Assembly (NCBI GenBank): GCA_945866095.1
Contig: CAMBGA010000008.1
Coordinates: 1-37,764 of the forward strand
DNA: 37,764 nt
Direction of reading: 5' to 3'
Source of the DNA: Spirosoma fluviale
Lineage (GTDB): Bacteria; Bacteroidota; Bacteroidia; Cytophagales; Spirosomataceae
The notes below the pieces were generated by a model. That model saw nothing but the letters and a program-made list of their open reading frames with translations, did no database searches and had not been told where the DNA came from. A program made the position numbers and the translations under genes. Below are positions 9,701 through 15,898 of this stretch, one piece after another (position 1 is the stretch's first letter; each line of letters starts with the position of its first letter).

Positions 9701-10927
9701 TTTGATTTTATTTCAGGTAGCCAAAGTGATCAAATAAGGTTTACAGCCGGTGAGAATGGTTGGCTTTCCAAAAGTATCGTTCAAAATATACCTTTTACGC
9801 AGACTAAACAAGAGAAGTTTTCTTACATCACTCAGCTGGAGCCCAACAAAGATTTACGAATTCAAGTAGAAGGAAATTACAATAAAGGAGATAATTACCA
9901 AGAATTTTTTAGGCCTAAAACAGTCAATGGAGCATTTGCATCTGAAAGCCCGATACGTTCCGGAAATTACTCCATGTCATTTTTGTCATTTTTAACTGCA
10001 TTTGATGATCCTGCTTTAGTTTTTGAAAAATTCAGAACCAATAGATCGATTTTGCTTAATAGATTAACTAGGGCCAAACTCGCCGAAGGTGGAGATTATA
10101 ATATTAATTCGCAAGATGTCTTAATTCCTTCATTTTTTGCTGCATATTCGGGTGTGTCGGCCAACGATGTTAAATATTCTCCTTTTTATAATATTCCATT
10201 GCCCAATTGGAAAGTCGATTACAATGGCTTGAATTTACTTCCTTGGATTACGAAGAAATTTTCTTCTTTCACGATTACTCATATGTATTCGAGTACTTAT
10301 AGTGTGGGTAATTTTGTTTCGGCTTTGGAATATGGCCAATTTGAAAATGATTATACTAATTTGACGCTCAATAGCTTACTTTATCCTTTATCGTCTAGAT
10401 TTGACGCAAAAACGAATACGCTGATTCCTGTTTATGTTATGAGTACGATTTCGTTTTCAGAGCGTTTTTCTCCTTTAATTGGCTTCAATGCGATTACTAA
10501 AAGTAGGGTTTCCCTTCGTTTTGAATATAATCAAGATAGGAATGTGGGGCTAAATCTATCAAACAATCAAGTGGCTGAATTATCAAATAAAGATTTAACC
10601 TTTGCGATTGGTTTTACGAAAGCTAATATGCTGATTCCTTTTAAGATTAATGGGCGTAATGTTCGTTTGCCTAATGATTTACGATTCAACTGCAATTTAA
10701 CCATTCGTGATACGAGGACATTGCAAAGGAAATTAGATGCGGAGACGATTGTCACTCAAGGATTTTATAATTTCCAATTTCGTCCTCAAATTAGTTATGC
10801 GATCAGTGATAAATTGTCTGTTACTGCATACTTTGACAAAATGTTTAATAATCCATTGGTTTCTAATTCATTCTATCGATCAACGGTAGCGGGTGGTTTT
10901 CAAATTCGATATAGTTTAAATGAATAA
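3782..10927 (+). CDS. sprA: SprA, type IX secretion system outer-membrane translocon
   Basis: SprA (Sov in Porphyromonas) is the very large outer-membrane beta-barrel through which T9SS cargo, including gliding adhesins, reaches the cell surface. This copy has 2381 residues, close to the roughly 2400 of Flavobacterium SprA. It begins with a signal peptide (VILKGLFFLAFAVLPFISFSQ) and contains features expected of the family: GGTEVSFKPNGSLLLDIGYMGQ near the N-terminus, VNDRVQGNAFIDDFESARV in the middle, and a long series of alternating amphipathic strands ending in IRYSLNE, a typical barrel C-terminus. The start is GTG, 10 nt after ruvA. A ruvA-sprA-gcvH order is, as far as I recall, common in Bacteroidota. 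The reading frame is intact throughout. Confidence 0.96.
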   Translation: MQRDGNIAIKVILKGLFFLAFAVLPFISFSQNADSTTTILKSGRRPRFQLKPFDFYQSNKQFSKSPFSIFSIKGSRNQIDFSQNQLISSQQLGDISISPSQAFSLSDYSNLQNKDLNRTYWNDYSKSLDGNNSVQSRGLFPKIELPPSIDRIFGGTEVSFKPNGSLLLDIGYMGQFVDNPAVPVQLRYVGNLFFNEQAQINFQGKIGDKLNLNANFDTKASFNFQNQLKLNWKTQEEDILQNIEAGNTSWTLNSQLIPGVQNLFGLKTLLRFGNLDVTVVAAQQRSKQDCITMKGGTQGRSFEIRADQYDENRHFFLSTYFKDNYERSLRSLPVITSGITITRIEVYVTNRTQSTETLRNLVALADLGESNPNSRNKPAVQPIIPNQSVDNKNNGLYDKLVNDPQIRRSDQSSYQLESVYNLQRGTDFDMLKGAKRLNEREFKFNSSLGYISLISPLRNDEVLAVSYEYTFNGRKYKVGELTEDYQARQDNEVLILKMLKSSTLRNHLEHPMWDLMMKNIYSLNTNSLSKQNFQLRIVYKDDATGIDNSNLIEGEKLKDIPLVKVLGLDKLNFSGDAQPDGNFDFIEDITVDSKNGKIIFPILEPFGKNLKAKFTSSESNLVDKYVFQKLYTSTQTDATQIASKNKFFLKGSFQSGVGGGDISLPFGVEAKSVTVTAGGQSLSQGTDFIVDGQSGRVKIINEGVFNSGREIKICYEKPDLFSNQIRTMLGTRLDYNLGQDVHLGATIQNMSETPPAFFRRVAIGNEPVNNTLIGFDASILKKSNVLTRMIDALPIVSTKESSVIDFQGEFAKLIPNVNDRVQGNAFIDDFESARVVYNLSSQPTYWRPGATPKDFISGNPRDISSNFRRAKISAYNVDASIYGQGGFALEVPGLDPAQVNLFAYERVVTPKGLFPNKDFANNITNLPLGVLDVAYFPSERGIYNFNPSLNSQGLLPNPKSNFGAITRAIASDTDFDNANVEQIEFWMMDPFVTGDQGKVRDGIFNKNNQTGGKLIFHLGDVSEDFMPDGFSNFENGIPAGEKITSGNTQNVEKTLWGLAPKRQFVINAFDNQGGRAQQDIGLDGLLNRSTEASAVTEETYFKEYLTQISAKVSDQNAISALKNDPAGDDFVHYLSDKFNKTGSIIERYKNFMGLENNSPTTDNPTNSTITEASSMMPDREDLNNDNTVNEVESYFQYQIDLKPGQLQVGQGFVVDKVNEGGVDWYLFRVPIKDKRNYTTPAGEISSFKSIRFFRMLLSDFQDPVVLRFAQLQLSGYSYRKFIGNLDVKNGMDLPESYDAKFRVSSVNVEENGPATKGANAIPYVVPPGFVRDQDITTINNARLNEQSMSLCVDNLRPGDARAVFKNTMFDFINYKRLRMFVSMQSADQISGHVSAFLRIGTDLTDNYYEVENTGLIQTQKGQSLDTEIWPMENEFDIEFELLKLVKIERDRQNKGLNDRFSMLMTSSTGKVYRITVMGRPDQSATMTTMIGVRNTTKDAQNKSFCVWVNELRGFGFDQTSGEAAIGKLGVKLADIGQVVFNGSFKNYGFGGVQSKISERSRDNLYEIGLTANLNLDKFLPLQWGFQIPFYISYDKRNIAPQFDPLDPDIFLTNSLGKFSSESKKQEYLKLVQDNTERHGFNFSNVRKVRSALAKHAYLWDLSNFSFSYAYSEMMRSSTLIDSYTQLSQRGSVLYAYTSNSNFWEPFAKMNSDSPWLLLFKDMNVNLVPTSLTVRAEMDRSFIRTQLRNGELTTLGVAPQFEKYWYFNRQYALNWNLTKSVVLNYNTIVNSIIDEPFGDLDTQAKRDSVMFNIKSLGRAKNFDQQAGMIWRLPLQKLPLTDWINADYSHRIGYNYFANSFDIRDSLDLPFGNIIKNTRERSINGKVDFVALYNRIKALRWANNGNPIGKNVARNPGDDDDILISPKNALRSLTRLLLTLRGIQVNYSINESTTLPGFLPNPGLLGMNSQSTAPGFDFISGSQSDQIRFTAGENGWLSKSIVQNIPFTQTKQEKFSYITQLEPNKDLRIQVEGNYNKGDNYQEFFRPKTVNGAFASESPIRSGNYSMSFLSFLTAFDDPALVFEKFRTNRSILLNRLTRAKLAEGGDYNINSQDVLIPSFFAAYSGVSANDVKYSPFYNIPLPNWKVDYNGLNLLPWITKKFSSFTITHMYSSTYSVGNFVSALEYGQFENDYTNLTLNSLLYPLSSRFDAKTNTLIPVYVMSTISFSERFSPLIGFNAITKSRVSLRFEYNQDRNVGLNLSNNQVAELSNKDLTFAIGFTKANMLIPFKINGRNVRLPNDLRFNCNLTIRDTRTLQRKLDAETIVTQGFYNFQFRPQISYAISDKLSVTAYFDKMFNNPLVSNSFYRSTVAGGFQIRYSLNE

Positions 10928-10949
10928 ATTCAATTATTGAATAAAATTA

Positions 10950-10981
10950 TTTGCAATAAATCATGAATTTCGTGACCTTTG
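10950..10981 (+). promoter_or_regulatory. Bacteroidota-type promoter upstream of gcvH
   Basis: TTTG at 10950-10953 and GACCTTTG at 10974-10981 are separated by 20 nt. This fits the Bacteroidota primary sigma consensus (TTTG, about 19-21 nt, TAnnTTTG) at 7 of 8 positions of the -7 box. Transcription would begin near 10988, which excludes the TTG at 10979 and supports the gcvH ATG at 11000. Confidence 0.5.
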
Positions 10982-10999
10982 CATGCTAAAACATTACAT

Positions 11000-11380
11000 A
11001 TGAATTTTCCAGTAGCCTTAAAGTACACCCAAGAACACGAATGGATTAAAATAGAGGGAGATATAGCCGTGGTAGGAATTACTGATTTTGCCCAAGGAGA
11101 ATTGGGTGATATTGTGTTTGTTGAAGTCGAGTCGATAGGAAAAAACATAATTAAAGATGGCGTATTTGGAACAGTGGAAGCAGTTAAAACGGTTTCGGAT
11201 TTGTTCTTGCCTGTTTCTGGTGAAGTAATTGAATTTAATACAGCATTAAATAATAACCCAGAATTAATTAACACAGATCCTTATGGTGATGGTTGGGTAA
11301 TCAAAATGAAACCAAGTGATTTGGGTGATATAAGCCATTTGATGGATGTTGAAACCTACAAATCCTTTATTGCACATTAA
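11000..11380 (+). CDS. gcvH: Glycine cleavage system H protein
   Basis: GcvH carries the lipoyl arm that shuttles the aminomethyl group between the P, T and L proteins of the glycine cleavage complex in the cytoplasm. The lipoylation site is Lys63 in GTVEAVKTVSDL. The surrounding YTQEHEWI, GITDFAQGELGDIVFVEVE and PVSGEVIEFN segments are standard. From the ATG at 11000 the protein is 126 residues, the usual length. The ORF track's TTG start at 10979 adds 7 residues and lies within the predicted promoter. A strong terminator follows 5 nt after the stop, so the gene may be monocistronic. gcvP and gcvT are not nearby. Confidence 0.96.
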   Translation: MNFPVALKYTQEHEWIKIEGDIAVVGITDFAQGELGDIVFVEVESIGKNIIKDGVFGTVEAVKTVSDLFLPVSGEVIEFNTALNNNPELINTDPYGDGWVIKMKPSDLGDISHLMDVETYKSFIAH

Positions 11381-11385
11381 TTTTT

Positions 11386-11411
11386 AACCCTGTTGATCAG
11401 GGTTTTTTTTT
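11386..11411 (+). terminator. Rho-independent terminator after gcvH
   Basis: A 7-bp stem AACCCTG / CAGGGTT with a 5-nt loop (TTGAT) runs into a T-tract of nine. It begins 5 nt after the gcvH stop. The next gene on the same strand starts only 14 nt after it. Confidence 0.88.
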
Positions 11412-11424
11412 ACCATAGAATCGC

Positions 11425-12723
11425 ATGAGAATTTTATTTAAATCGGTTTTAATACAAGATAGTCTTTCTGACTTCTATAATCAGGTAGTAGATTTATTAT
11501 TTGAAAATGGCCAATGGGTTCAAATTGGAAATAATTTGAATGAAAAAGCCGATTTAGTCATTGACCAACCTGATTTAGCTTGGTCACCGTCTATGATGGA
11601 TCTACGTGTTCATAATACCTTGCCGGGTGGGGAGTTTAAAGAAGACTGGACAAGTTTGTCAGCAGCAGCTAAGAAAGGTGGGGTGTTGGATTTATTACTT
11701 TTGCCTACGGGGGATCCTGTACCTCAACAACCACAGGCGCTTGAGTTTGTTAAAAACATGTCTCAAGTTCATGGGGTGAACTTTATGGCTATGGCACCTT
11801 TGACGATTGATAATCAAGGGGAGAATTTTACTGATTTATTTGACTTATTCTCTTCTGGAGCCCAATGGTTTGCCCATGGAAATTCAAGTATCCAGAATGT
11901 AGATTTAATGAGCAAGTGTTTGCAATATTTACAATCGTTGCCCGCAACTTTAGTTTCTAGGCCCGATACGACTGGACTGTCTCTGTATGGTCAAATAAAC
12001 GAAGGATTACAAAGTACTTTATTAGGACTTAAAGGTATACCTGATTTGTCTGAGACATTAAGTGTAAAACGTGATTTAGATTTACTTTCTTATATCTTGT
12101 CTAATTCTTTTGGTCACACTCATGCTAAATTCAGGCTACATTTCTCTTGTCTTTCTTGCAGCGAATCAGTGGACTTAATTCGGGCAGCTAAGAAAAAGGG
12201 TTTGCCTATAACTTGTGATGTGGCTGCTCATCAATTAATATTTACGGAGGATTCGATCAGTGATTTTGATACCATGAAAAAGGTTTTTCCTCCATTTAGA
12301 ACTGAGAGTGATGTTAATTCTTTATGGAAAGGTATTCAAGATGGTACAATTGATGCCATTGTGTCTGATCATACACCTCATGAAAGTGAAGTAAAAGAAG
12401 TGGAGTTTGACCATGCCGCTTTTGGTACAATCGGCTTAGAAACATTGTTTCTCTCATGTTACCAAGAGGCCATTCATCGAAAAATTTCTTTTATTGACAA
12501 ATTACTCTCTTCCAACCCCGCAAATTTAGTTGGGCTAAATATGCCAGCGCTAGGAAAAGGGAGTAAAGCCAAGGGAATTTTATTCCAAAAAGTACCTGCA
12601 TATACTTATGCAGTAGATCATATTGTGGGCAAATCTAAAAATTCAGCTTTTCTAGGATATACTTTTAGCCATAAAATTTTAATGGTGCTGAATCAACAAG
12701 AGATTGCGTATAATAATCAATAA
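11425..12723 (+). CDS. Dihydroorotase-like protein, probably non-catalytic
   Basis: The overall fold is that of type I dihydroorotases (amidohydrolase superfamily). INEGLQSTLLGLKGIP, a Ser-rich ...ESVDLIRAAKKKGLPITCDV segment and DAIVSDHTPH all fall in the expected order over 432 residues. Most zinc ligands are changed. The HxH motif reads RVH (residues 61-63), the HxED position reads RPDT (179-182), and the second metal His before the S-T-x-E-S motif is Cys242 (HFSCLS). Only the last Asp (Asp315) and His63 remain. Catalysis of carbamoyl-aspartate cyclisation therefore looks unlikely. A known parallel is the inactive PyrC' of Pseudomonas, which scaffolds aspartate transcarbamoylase. It shares a boundary with the next gene (0 nt gap), so the two are co-transcribed. 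Confidence 0.8.
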   Translation: MRILFKSVLIQDSLSDFYNQVVDLLFENGQWVQIGNNLNEKADLVIDQPDLAWSPSMMDLRVHNTLPGGEFKEDWTSLSAAAKKGGVLDLLLLPTGDPVPQQPQALEFVKNMSQVHGVNFMAMAPLTIDNQGENFTDLFDLFSSGAQWFAHGNSSIQNVDLMSKCLQYLQSLPATLVSRPDTTGLSLYGQINEGLQSTLLGLKGIPDLSETLSVKRDLDLLSYILSNSFGHTHAKFRLHFSCLSCSESVDLIRAAKKKGLPITCDVAAHQLIFTEDSISDFDTMKKVFPPFRTESDVNSLWKGIQDGTIDAIVSDHTPHESEVKEVEFDHAAFGTIGLETLFLSCYQEAIHRKISFIDKLLSSNPANLVGLNMPALGKGSKAKGILFQKVPAYTYAVDHIVGKSKNSAFLGYTFSHKILMVLNQQEIAYNNQ

Positions 12724-13236
12724 ATGAAAAATCTGATCAAGCATTGGCCACAATTATTGGCAACAAGTCTATTTGCCGTTGGTTTAATTATCCTTTATTG
12801 CATTATCTTTTACTCCCTGGGTATTTTGCCTCTTGGAGGGAAAAAAGCACCCAGTTTTGTGTTAGTATTAATTCTTCAGTATTTAATGGTCAAAAAGATT
12901 TTTAAAACAGATGCTGCCCATTTTTTGAAAATTTTTCTGTTTCAATATATATACATTCTTTTTGTGGCTATTTTGAGTTCAATGGTCTTGTATTATTTCT
13001 ACGTGTCTGAAATTGGTCTTGGAGTTTTAAATGAATATATACAATTTAGTGTCAGTGAATTACAGCAGTACAAATCGGTGATTATTGAGCATGAAGGAAT
13101 TGAATATTATAAAATGCTACTGAATGGCATTAATGGAATAGATGCTGGAAGTATAGCTAAAGATGATCTCACACAAAAAATTGTGTTGGCATTTTTGCCA
13201 AACCTACTCATGTCTTTATATTTTAAAAAGAATTAA
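12724..13236 (+). CDS. Small four-helix membrane protein, probably DUF4199-like
   Basis: I do not recognise a function. The 170-residue product has four predicted membrane helices (about 12-33, 43-58, 65-90 and 150-165). A roughly 55-residue soluble helical segment between helices 3 and 4 contains VSELQQYKSVIIEHEG. That topology matches the following gene, which is a clearer DUF4199 protein, so I read this as a divergent paralogue. It begins directly after the preceding stop codon and ends 2 nt before the next start, so it is certainly in the same transcript. The gene is real judging from packing and membrane pattern. The family label is inference. Confidence 0.65.
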   Translation: MKNLIKHWPQLLATSLFAVGLIILYCIIFYSLGILPLGGKKAPSFVLVLILQYLMVKKIFKTDAAHFLKIFLFQYIYILFVAILSSMVLYYFYVSEIGLGVLNEYIQFSVSELQQYKSVIIEHEGIEYYKMLLNGINGIDAGSIAKDDLTQKIVLAFLPNLLMSLYFKKN

Positions 13237-13238
13237 TC

Positions 13239-13787
13239 ATGGAAAAACAGGAAGATTTAAAATTGTCTAATTCCGTTTTAGCATTAAAATGGGGAGTTAT
13301 AGGTGGTATTACTAGTTTTGTTTTAACTCTGGCAACCAAATATTCAGGCTTAGAGGAAGACTTTAGCGAAACATTAGGGTGGGTTTCATTTCTGGGCACG
13401 CTTTTAATCAACACAACAATTCTTTATTTAGCATTAAAAGAAGTGAGATCAAACCAAGATGATCTAATTAGTTATGGACAGGGCTTAGGTAATTCGCTAT
13501 TAATTGGCGCTATATGGGGTGTTGTTAGTGGTGGTTTTAATTATATCTATTTGAATTTTATTGACCAAGGAGTTCTTCAAAAACAGATGGATATCGCTAG
13601 GGAAAAATTAGAAAGTCAAGGTTTAACTGAAAGTCAAATAGAAGATGCTGAAAAAATTACTAAGATGATGTTGGGGCCCGGCGTTCAATTTATGATCATT
13701 TTTTTCTTTTCAGTTTTATTTACTTTTTTACTGAGTTTGATTGTTTCAGCGATTTTGAGAAAAGAAAAATCTATTTTTGAGGATTAA
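13239..13787 (+). CDS. DUF4199 family membrane protein
   Basis: The 182-residue product has an N-terminal cytoplasmic tail, membrane helices at about 14-34, 47-67 and 83-104, a charged helical loop (REKLESQGLTESQIEDAEKITKMM) and a final long helix at about 148-173. This arrangement, the size and the loop are characteristic of DUF4199, a family largely restricted to Bacteroidota whose function is unknown. It lies 2 nt after its probable paralogue and 1 nt before gldF, so it may act with that permease or simply share its transcript. Confidence 0.75.
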   Translation: MEKQEDLKLSNSVLALKWGVIGGITSFVLTLATKYSGLEEDFSETLGWVSFLGTLLINTTILYLALKEVRSNQDDLISYGQGLGNSLLIGAIWGVVSGGFNYIYLNFIDQGVLQKQMDIAREKLESQGLTESQIEDAEKITKMMLGPGVQFMIIFFFSVLFTFLLSLIVSAILRKEKSIFED

Positions 13788-13788
13788 T

Positions 13789-14511
13789 ATGTGGGCGATC
13801 ATTCAAAAAGAATTTAATGTGTTTTTTACCTCATTCATCGGTATAGGACTCATGTTTTCTTTTTATTTATTGATTGGCTTTTATACTTGGTTTTTCCAAG
13901 GCAATGTCTTAGATTTTGGCTTTGCAGAACTAAGTGTATTTTTTGATTTAAGTCCTTGGTTTTTTTTATTTTTCACGCCTGCCATTTGCATGAGGCTATT
14001 TTCGGAAGAGTTTGAATTAGGTACTTTTAATCTTTTGCGTACATTGCCTATATCCATTGAAAGAATCATTTTTTCCAAGATCCTAAGCCAAATATTTCTA
14101 TTGGCCATCATTTTAGTGCCGACCATCATTTTTATCTACAGCATTGGAACATTAAGTTCGCCGGCTTTTAACATTGATTTTGGTATCATATTTAGCGCTT
14201 ATTTCAGTTTGCTTTTGCTAATCATTGTATTTGTCTGTTTAAGTGCTCTAGCTTCTTCTATGGCGAATAAACAGGCATTATCATTTGTATTGGGTGTTTT
14301 TCTGAATTTTGTTTTTTGGCAGGGACCTCAAGAAATGAGTAAAATTTTTAATTTCGATTTTACCTTTCAAAGTTTAAATTATCACTTCCAAAATATCAGC
14401 AGGGGAGTGTTAGATTTTTCAAGTGTAGGTTTTTACCTAGGACTAATCTTGATGATTATGGGGCTTATAATTTTACGCTTCCGTTGGAATTATTTGAAAT
14501 CTAAAATTTGA
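13789..14511 (+). CDS. gldF: Gliding-motility ABC transporter permease GldF
   Basis: The 240-residue ABC-2 type permease starts MWAIIQKEFNVFF. It carries family segments PWFFLFFTPAICMRLFSEEFELGTFNLL and HFQNISRGVLDFSSVGFYL, and has six predicted helices. In Flavobacterium johnsoniae GldF works with the ATPase GldA and the substrate-binding-like GldG, and is linked to gliding and surface protein function. The ATG at 13789 sits 1 nt after the DUF4199 stop; the track start at 13777 overlaps that gene and adds four residues. gldG, the usual partner downstream, is absent. Instead the frame ends 22 nt inside a convergent ABC ATPase gene. A generic ABC-2 permease is the alternative. Confidence 0.82.
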   Translation: MWAIIQKEFNVFFTSFIGIGLMFSFYLLIGFYTWFFQGNVLDFGFAELSVFFDLSPWFFLFFTPAICMRLFSEEFELGTFNLLRTLPISIERIIFSKILSQIFLLAIILVPTIIFIYSIGTLSSPAFNIDFGIIFSAYFSLLLLIIVFVCLSALASSMANKQALSFVLGVFLNFVFWQGPQEMSKIFNFDFTFQSLNYHFQNISRGVLDFSSVGFYLGLILMIMGLIILRFRWNYLKSKI

Positions 14512-15107
14512 ATTCGCTCTTCGCAGTATTTTATTTCTGATTCTTCATTCGATGCAATGATGATTAATTTATCTTTCTCCGATTCTAGTTTATTTTGAAA
14601 CCAGGTTTTTGACTTAAGGTCCAAATTAGTCGTGGGTTCATCTAAAAACAAAAATGGCCTTGGTGCCGATAAAGCAAGGGTTAGCTTTGTTTTTTGCTTC
14701 ATGCCCGATGAGAAATCTCTAATTAGTTTATTGGGATTCGTTTTTAATTCTGAAAATTCTTCAAATGCTTGGACGTTGAATGCTGAGGGCAAATTTTGAA
14801 GGCCAACTAAAAAAGAGATTAATTCACTGATGGTAAATTCTTCTATGATTTCACTGTAGGGAGCCGCAAATGTAATTTGCTTAAATGCAAGATCACTATC
14901 TACGGGGTTTCCTTGGTTATCTAAGTACTTTACGGAACCTTTAGTTGGTAAAGAATATTGACTCAGCAATTGGAGTAAGGTCGATTTACCGGAACCATTT
15001 GGCCCTACAATCGCATATTTCTTATGATCTTGAAATTCGAAATTAAAGTTTTTAATGACATATTCTTGGCGGAATTTCTTTTCTAAGTTTTCAGCAAGAA
15101 TTTTCAT
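14490..15107 (-). CDS. ABC transporter ATPase with altered Q-loop and switch positions
   Basis: The 205-residue single nucleotide-binding domain has Walker A GPNGSGKST (35-43), a signature-like FSSGMKQK (132-139) and Walker B FLFLDEPT with Glu157. Two usual active-site residues are not visible. The Q-loop segment reads TFAAPYSEIIEE with no Gln, and the switch-His position reads IIASNEESE with Asn187. No permease is beside it on this strand. It begins 10 nt after lpxA, so it is the last gene of the lipid A operon, and its 3' end overlaps gldF by 22 nt tail to tail. Substrate and partner are unknown; lipid or envelope transport is a guess from position. Pairing with GldF is also possible. Confidence 0.85.
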   Translation of the reverse strand: MKILAENLEKKFRQEYVIKNFNFEFQDHKKYAIVGPNGSGKSTLLQLLSQYSLPTKGSVKYLDNQGNPVDSDLAFKQITFAAPYSEIIEEFTISELISFLVGLQNLPSAFNVQAFEEFSELKTNPNKLIRDFSSGMKQKTKLTLALSAPRPFLFLDEPTTNLDLKSKTWFQNKLESEKDKLIIIASNEESEIKYCEERIQILDFK

Positions 15108-15117
15108 AGGAGTTCGC

Positions 15118-15888
15118 TTAGCCTTTCATGATTCCCCTTTCTGAATTGCGAATGAAATCTATGATTTCATCTCTTTCAGGAGATTTTCTGATCGATTTTT
15201 CAATTTGTTCTAACGCGTCGTTAGTATTTAATCCCTTGTTGTACAGGAATCGATATACCTCTTGGATTTCATTAATGAGTTCATCTGTAAATCCACGCCT
15301 CTTTAATCCAATCGAATTAACTCCCGCATAAGTAAGAGGTTCTCTGCCTGATTTTGTGAATGGGGGCACATCTTTTCGAACAAGTGAGCCTCCTGAGATC
15401 ATGACATGTCGGCCTATTTGTCCAAATTGGTGAACAGCTGAAGAACCTCCGATGATGGCAAAGTCTCCTACATTCACATGTCCAGCTAATTGTACCGCAT
15501 TGGCTATAATGCATTGGTTTCCAATGACACAATCATGGGCTATATGTACATAAGCCATGATTAAACAATTGGGGCCAATGACTGTTTTTTGACGATCACT
15601 GGTTCCTCGATTTACGGTGACACATTCCCTAATGGTTGTATTATCGCCAATTTCAGCTGTTGTAATTTCTCCTCCAAACTTTAAATCCTGAGGTATTGCT
15701 GAAATCACTGCTCCTGGGAATATTTTGACATTTTTTCCTATTCTCGCTCCTGGAAAAATAGTTACATTTGAACCTATCCAACTACCTTCTCCGATTTGCA
15801 CATCTTCATGTATGACAGTAAATGGATCAATTTGTACATTGAATCCAATGATGGCATTCGGGTTAATTGAAGTTAATGGATAATTCAT
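15118..15888 (-). CDS. lpxA: Acyl-ACP--UDP-N-acetylglucosamine O-acyltransferase
   Basis: LpxA transfers a 3-hydroxyacyl chain from acyl carrier protein to UDP-GlcNAc, the first step of lipid A synthesis, in the cytoplasm. Residues 1-185 are hexapeptide repeats of a left-handed beta-helix (NAIIG, VQIGEGSWIGSNV, ARIGKNVKIFPGA). The catalytic His is His118 in VHIAHDCVIGN, corresponding to E. coli His125. A helical C-terminal domain (GLKRRGFTDELINEI onward) completes 256 residues, the normal length. It lies 10 nt after the lpxC/fabZ stop and 10 nt before the ABC ATPase gene, in one operon. Confidence 0.97.
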   Translation of the reverse strand: MNYPLTSINPNAIIGFNVQIDPFTVIHEDVQIGEGSWIGSNVTIFPGARIGKNVKIFPGAVISAIPQDLKFGGEITTAEIGDNTTIRECVTVNRGTSDRQKTVIGPNCLIMAYVHIAHDCVIGNQCIIANAVQLAGHVNVGDFAIIGGSSAVHQFGQIGRHVMISGGSLVRKDVPPFTKSGREPLTYAGVNSIGLKRRGFTDELINEIQEVYRFLYNKGLNTNDALEQIEKSIRKSPERDEIIDFIRNSERGIMKG

Positions 15889-15898
15889 AAATTTTGTA

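Noticed and set aside
3782-10927. Giant ORF as a possible novel adhesin or toxin
   Set aside because: Length, signal peptide, barrel-like C-terminus and ruvA/gcvH neighbours identify it as SprA.
10927-10942. ATTCAAT/ATTGAAT palindrome after sprA as a terminator
   Set aside because: The stem is short, pure A-T apart from one pair, and not followed by a T-tract.
10979-10999. TTG start for gcvH seven codons upstream
   Set aside because: It lies in the predicted -7 promoter box, and MNFPVALKYT gives the normal protein length.
10930-11274. Minus-strand 114-codon frame opposite gcvH
   Set aside because: It is a shadow of a certain gene, with low-complexity Ser/Thr/Asn composition and no recognisable domain.
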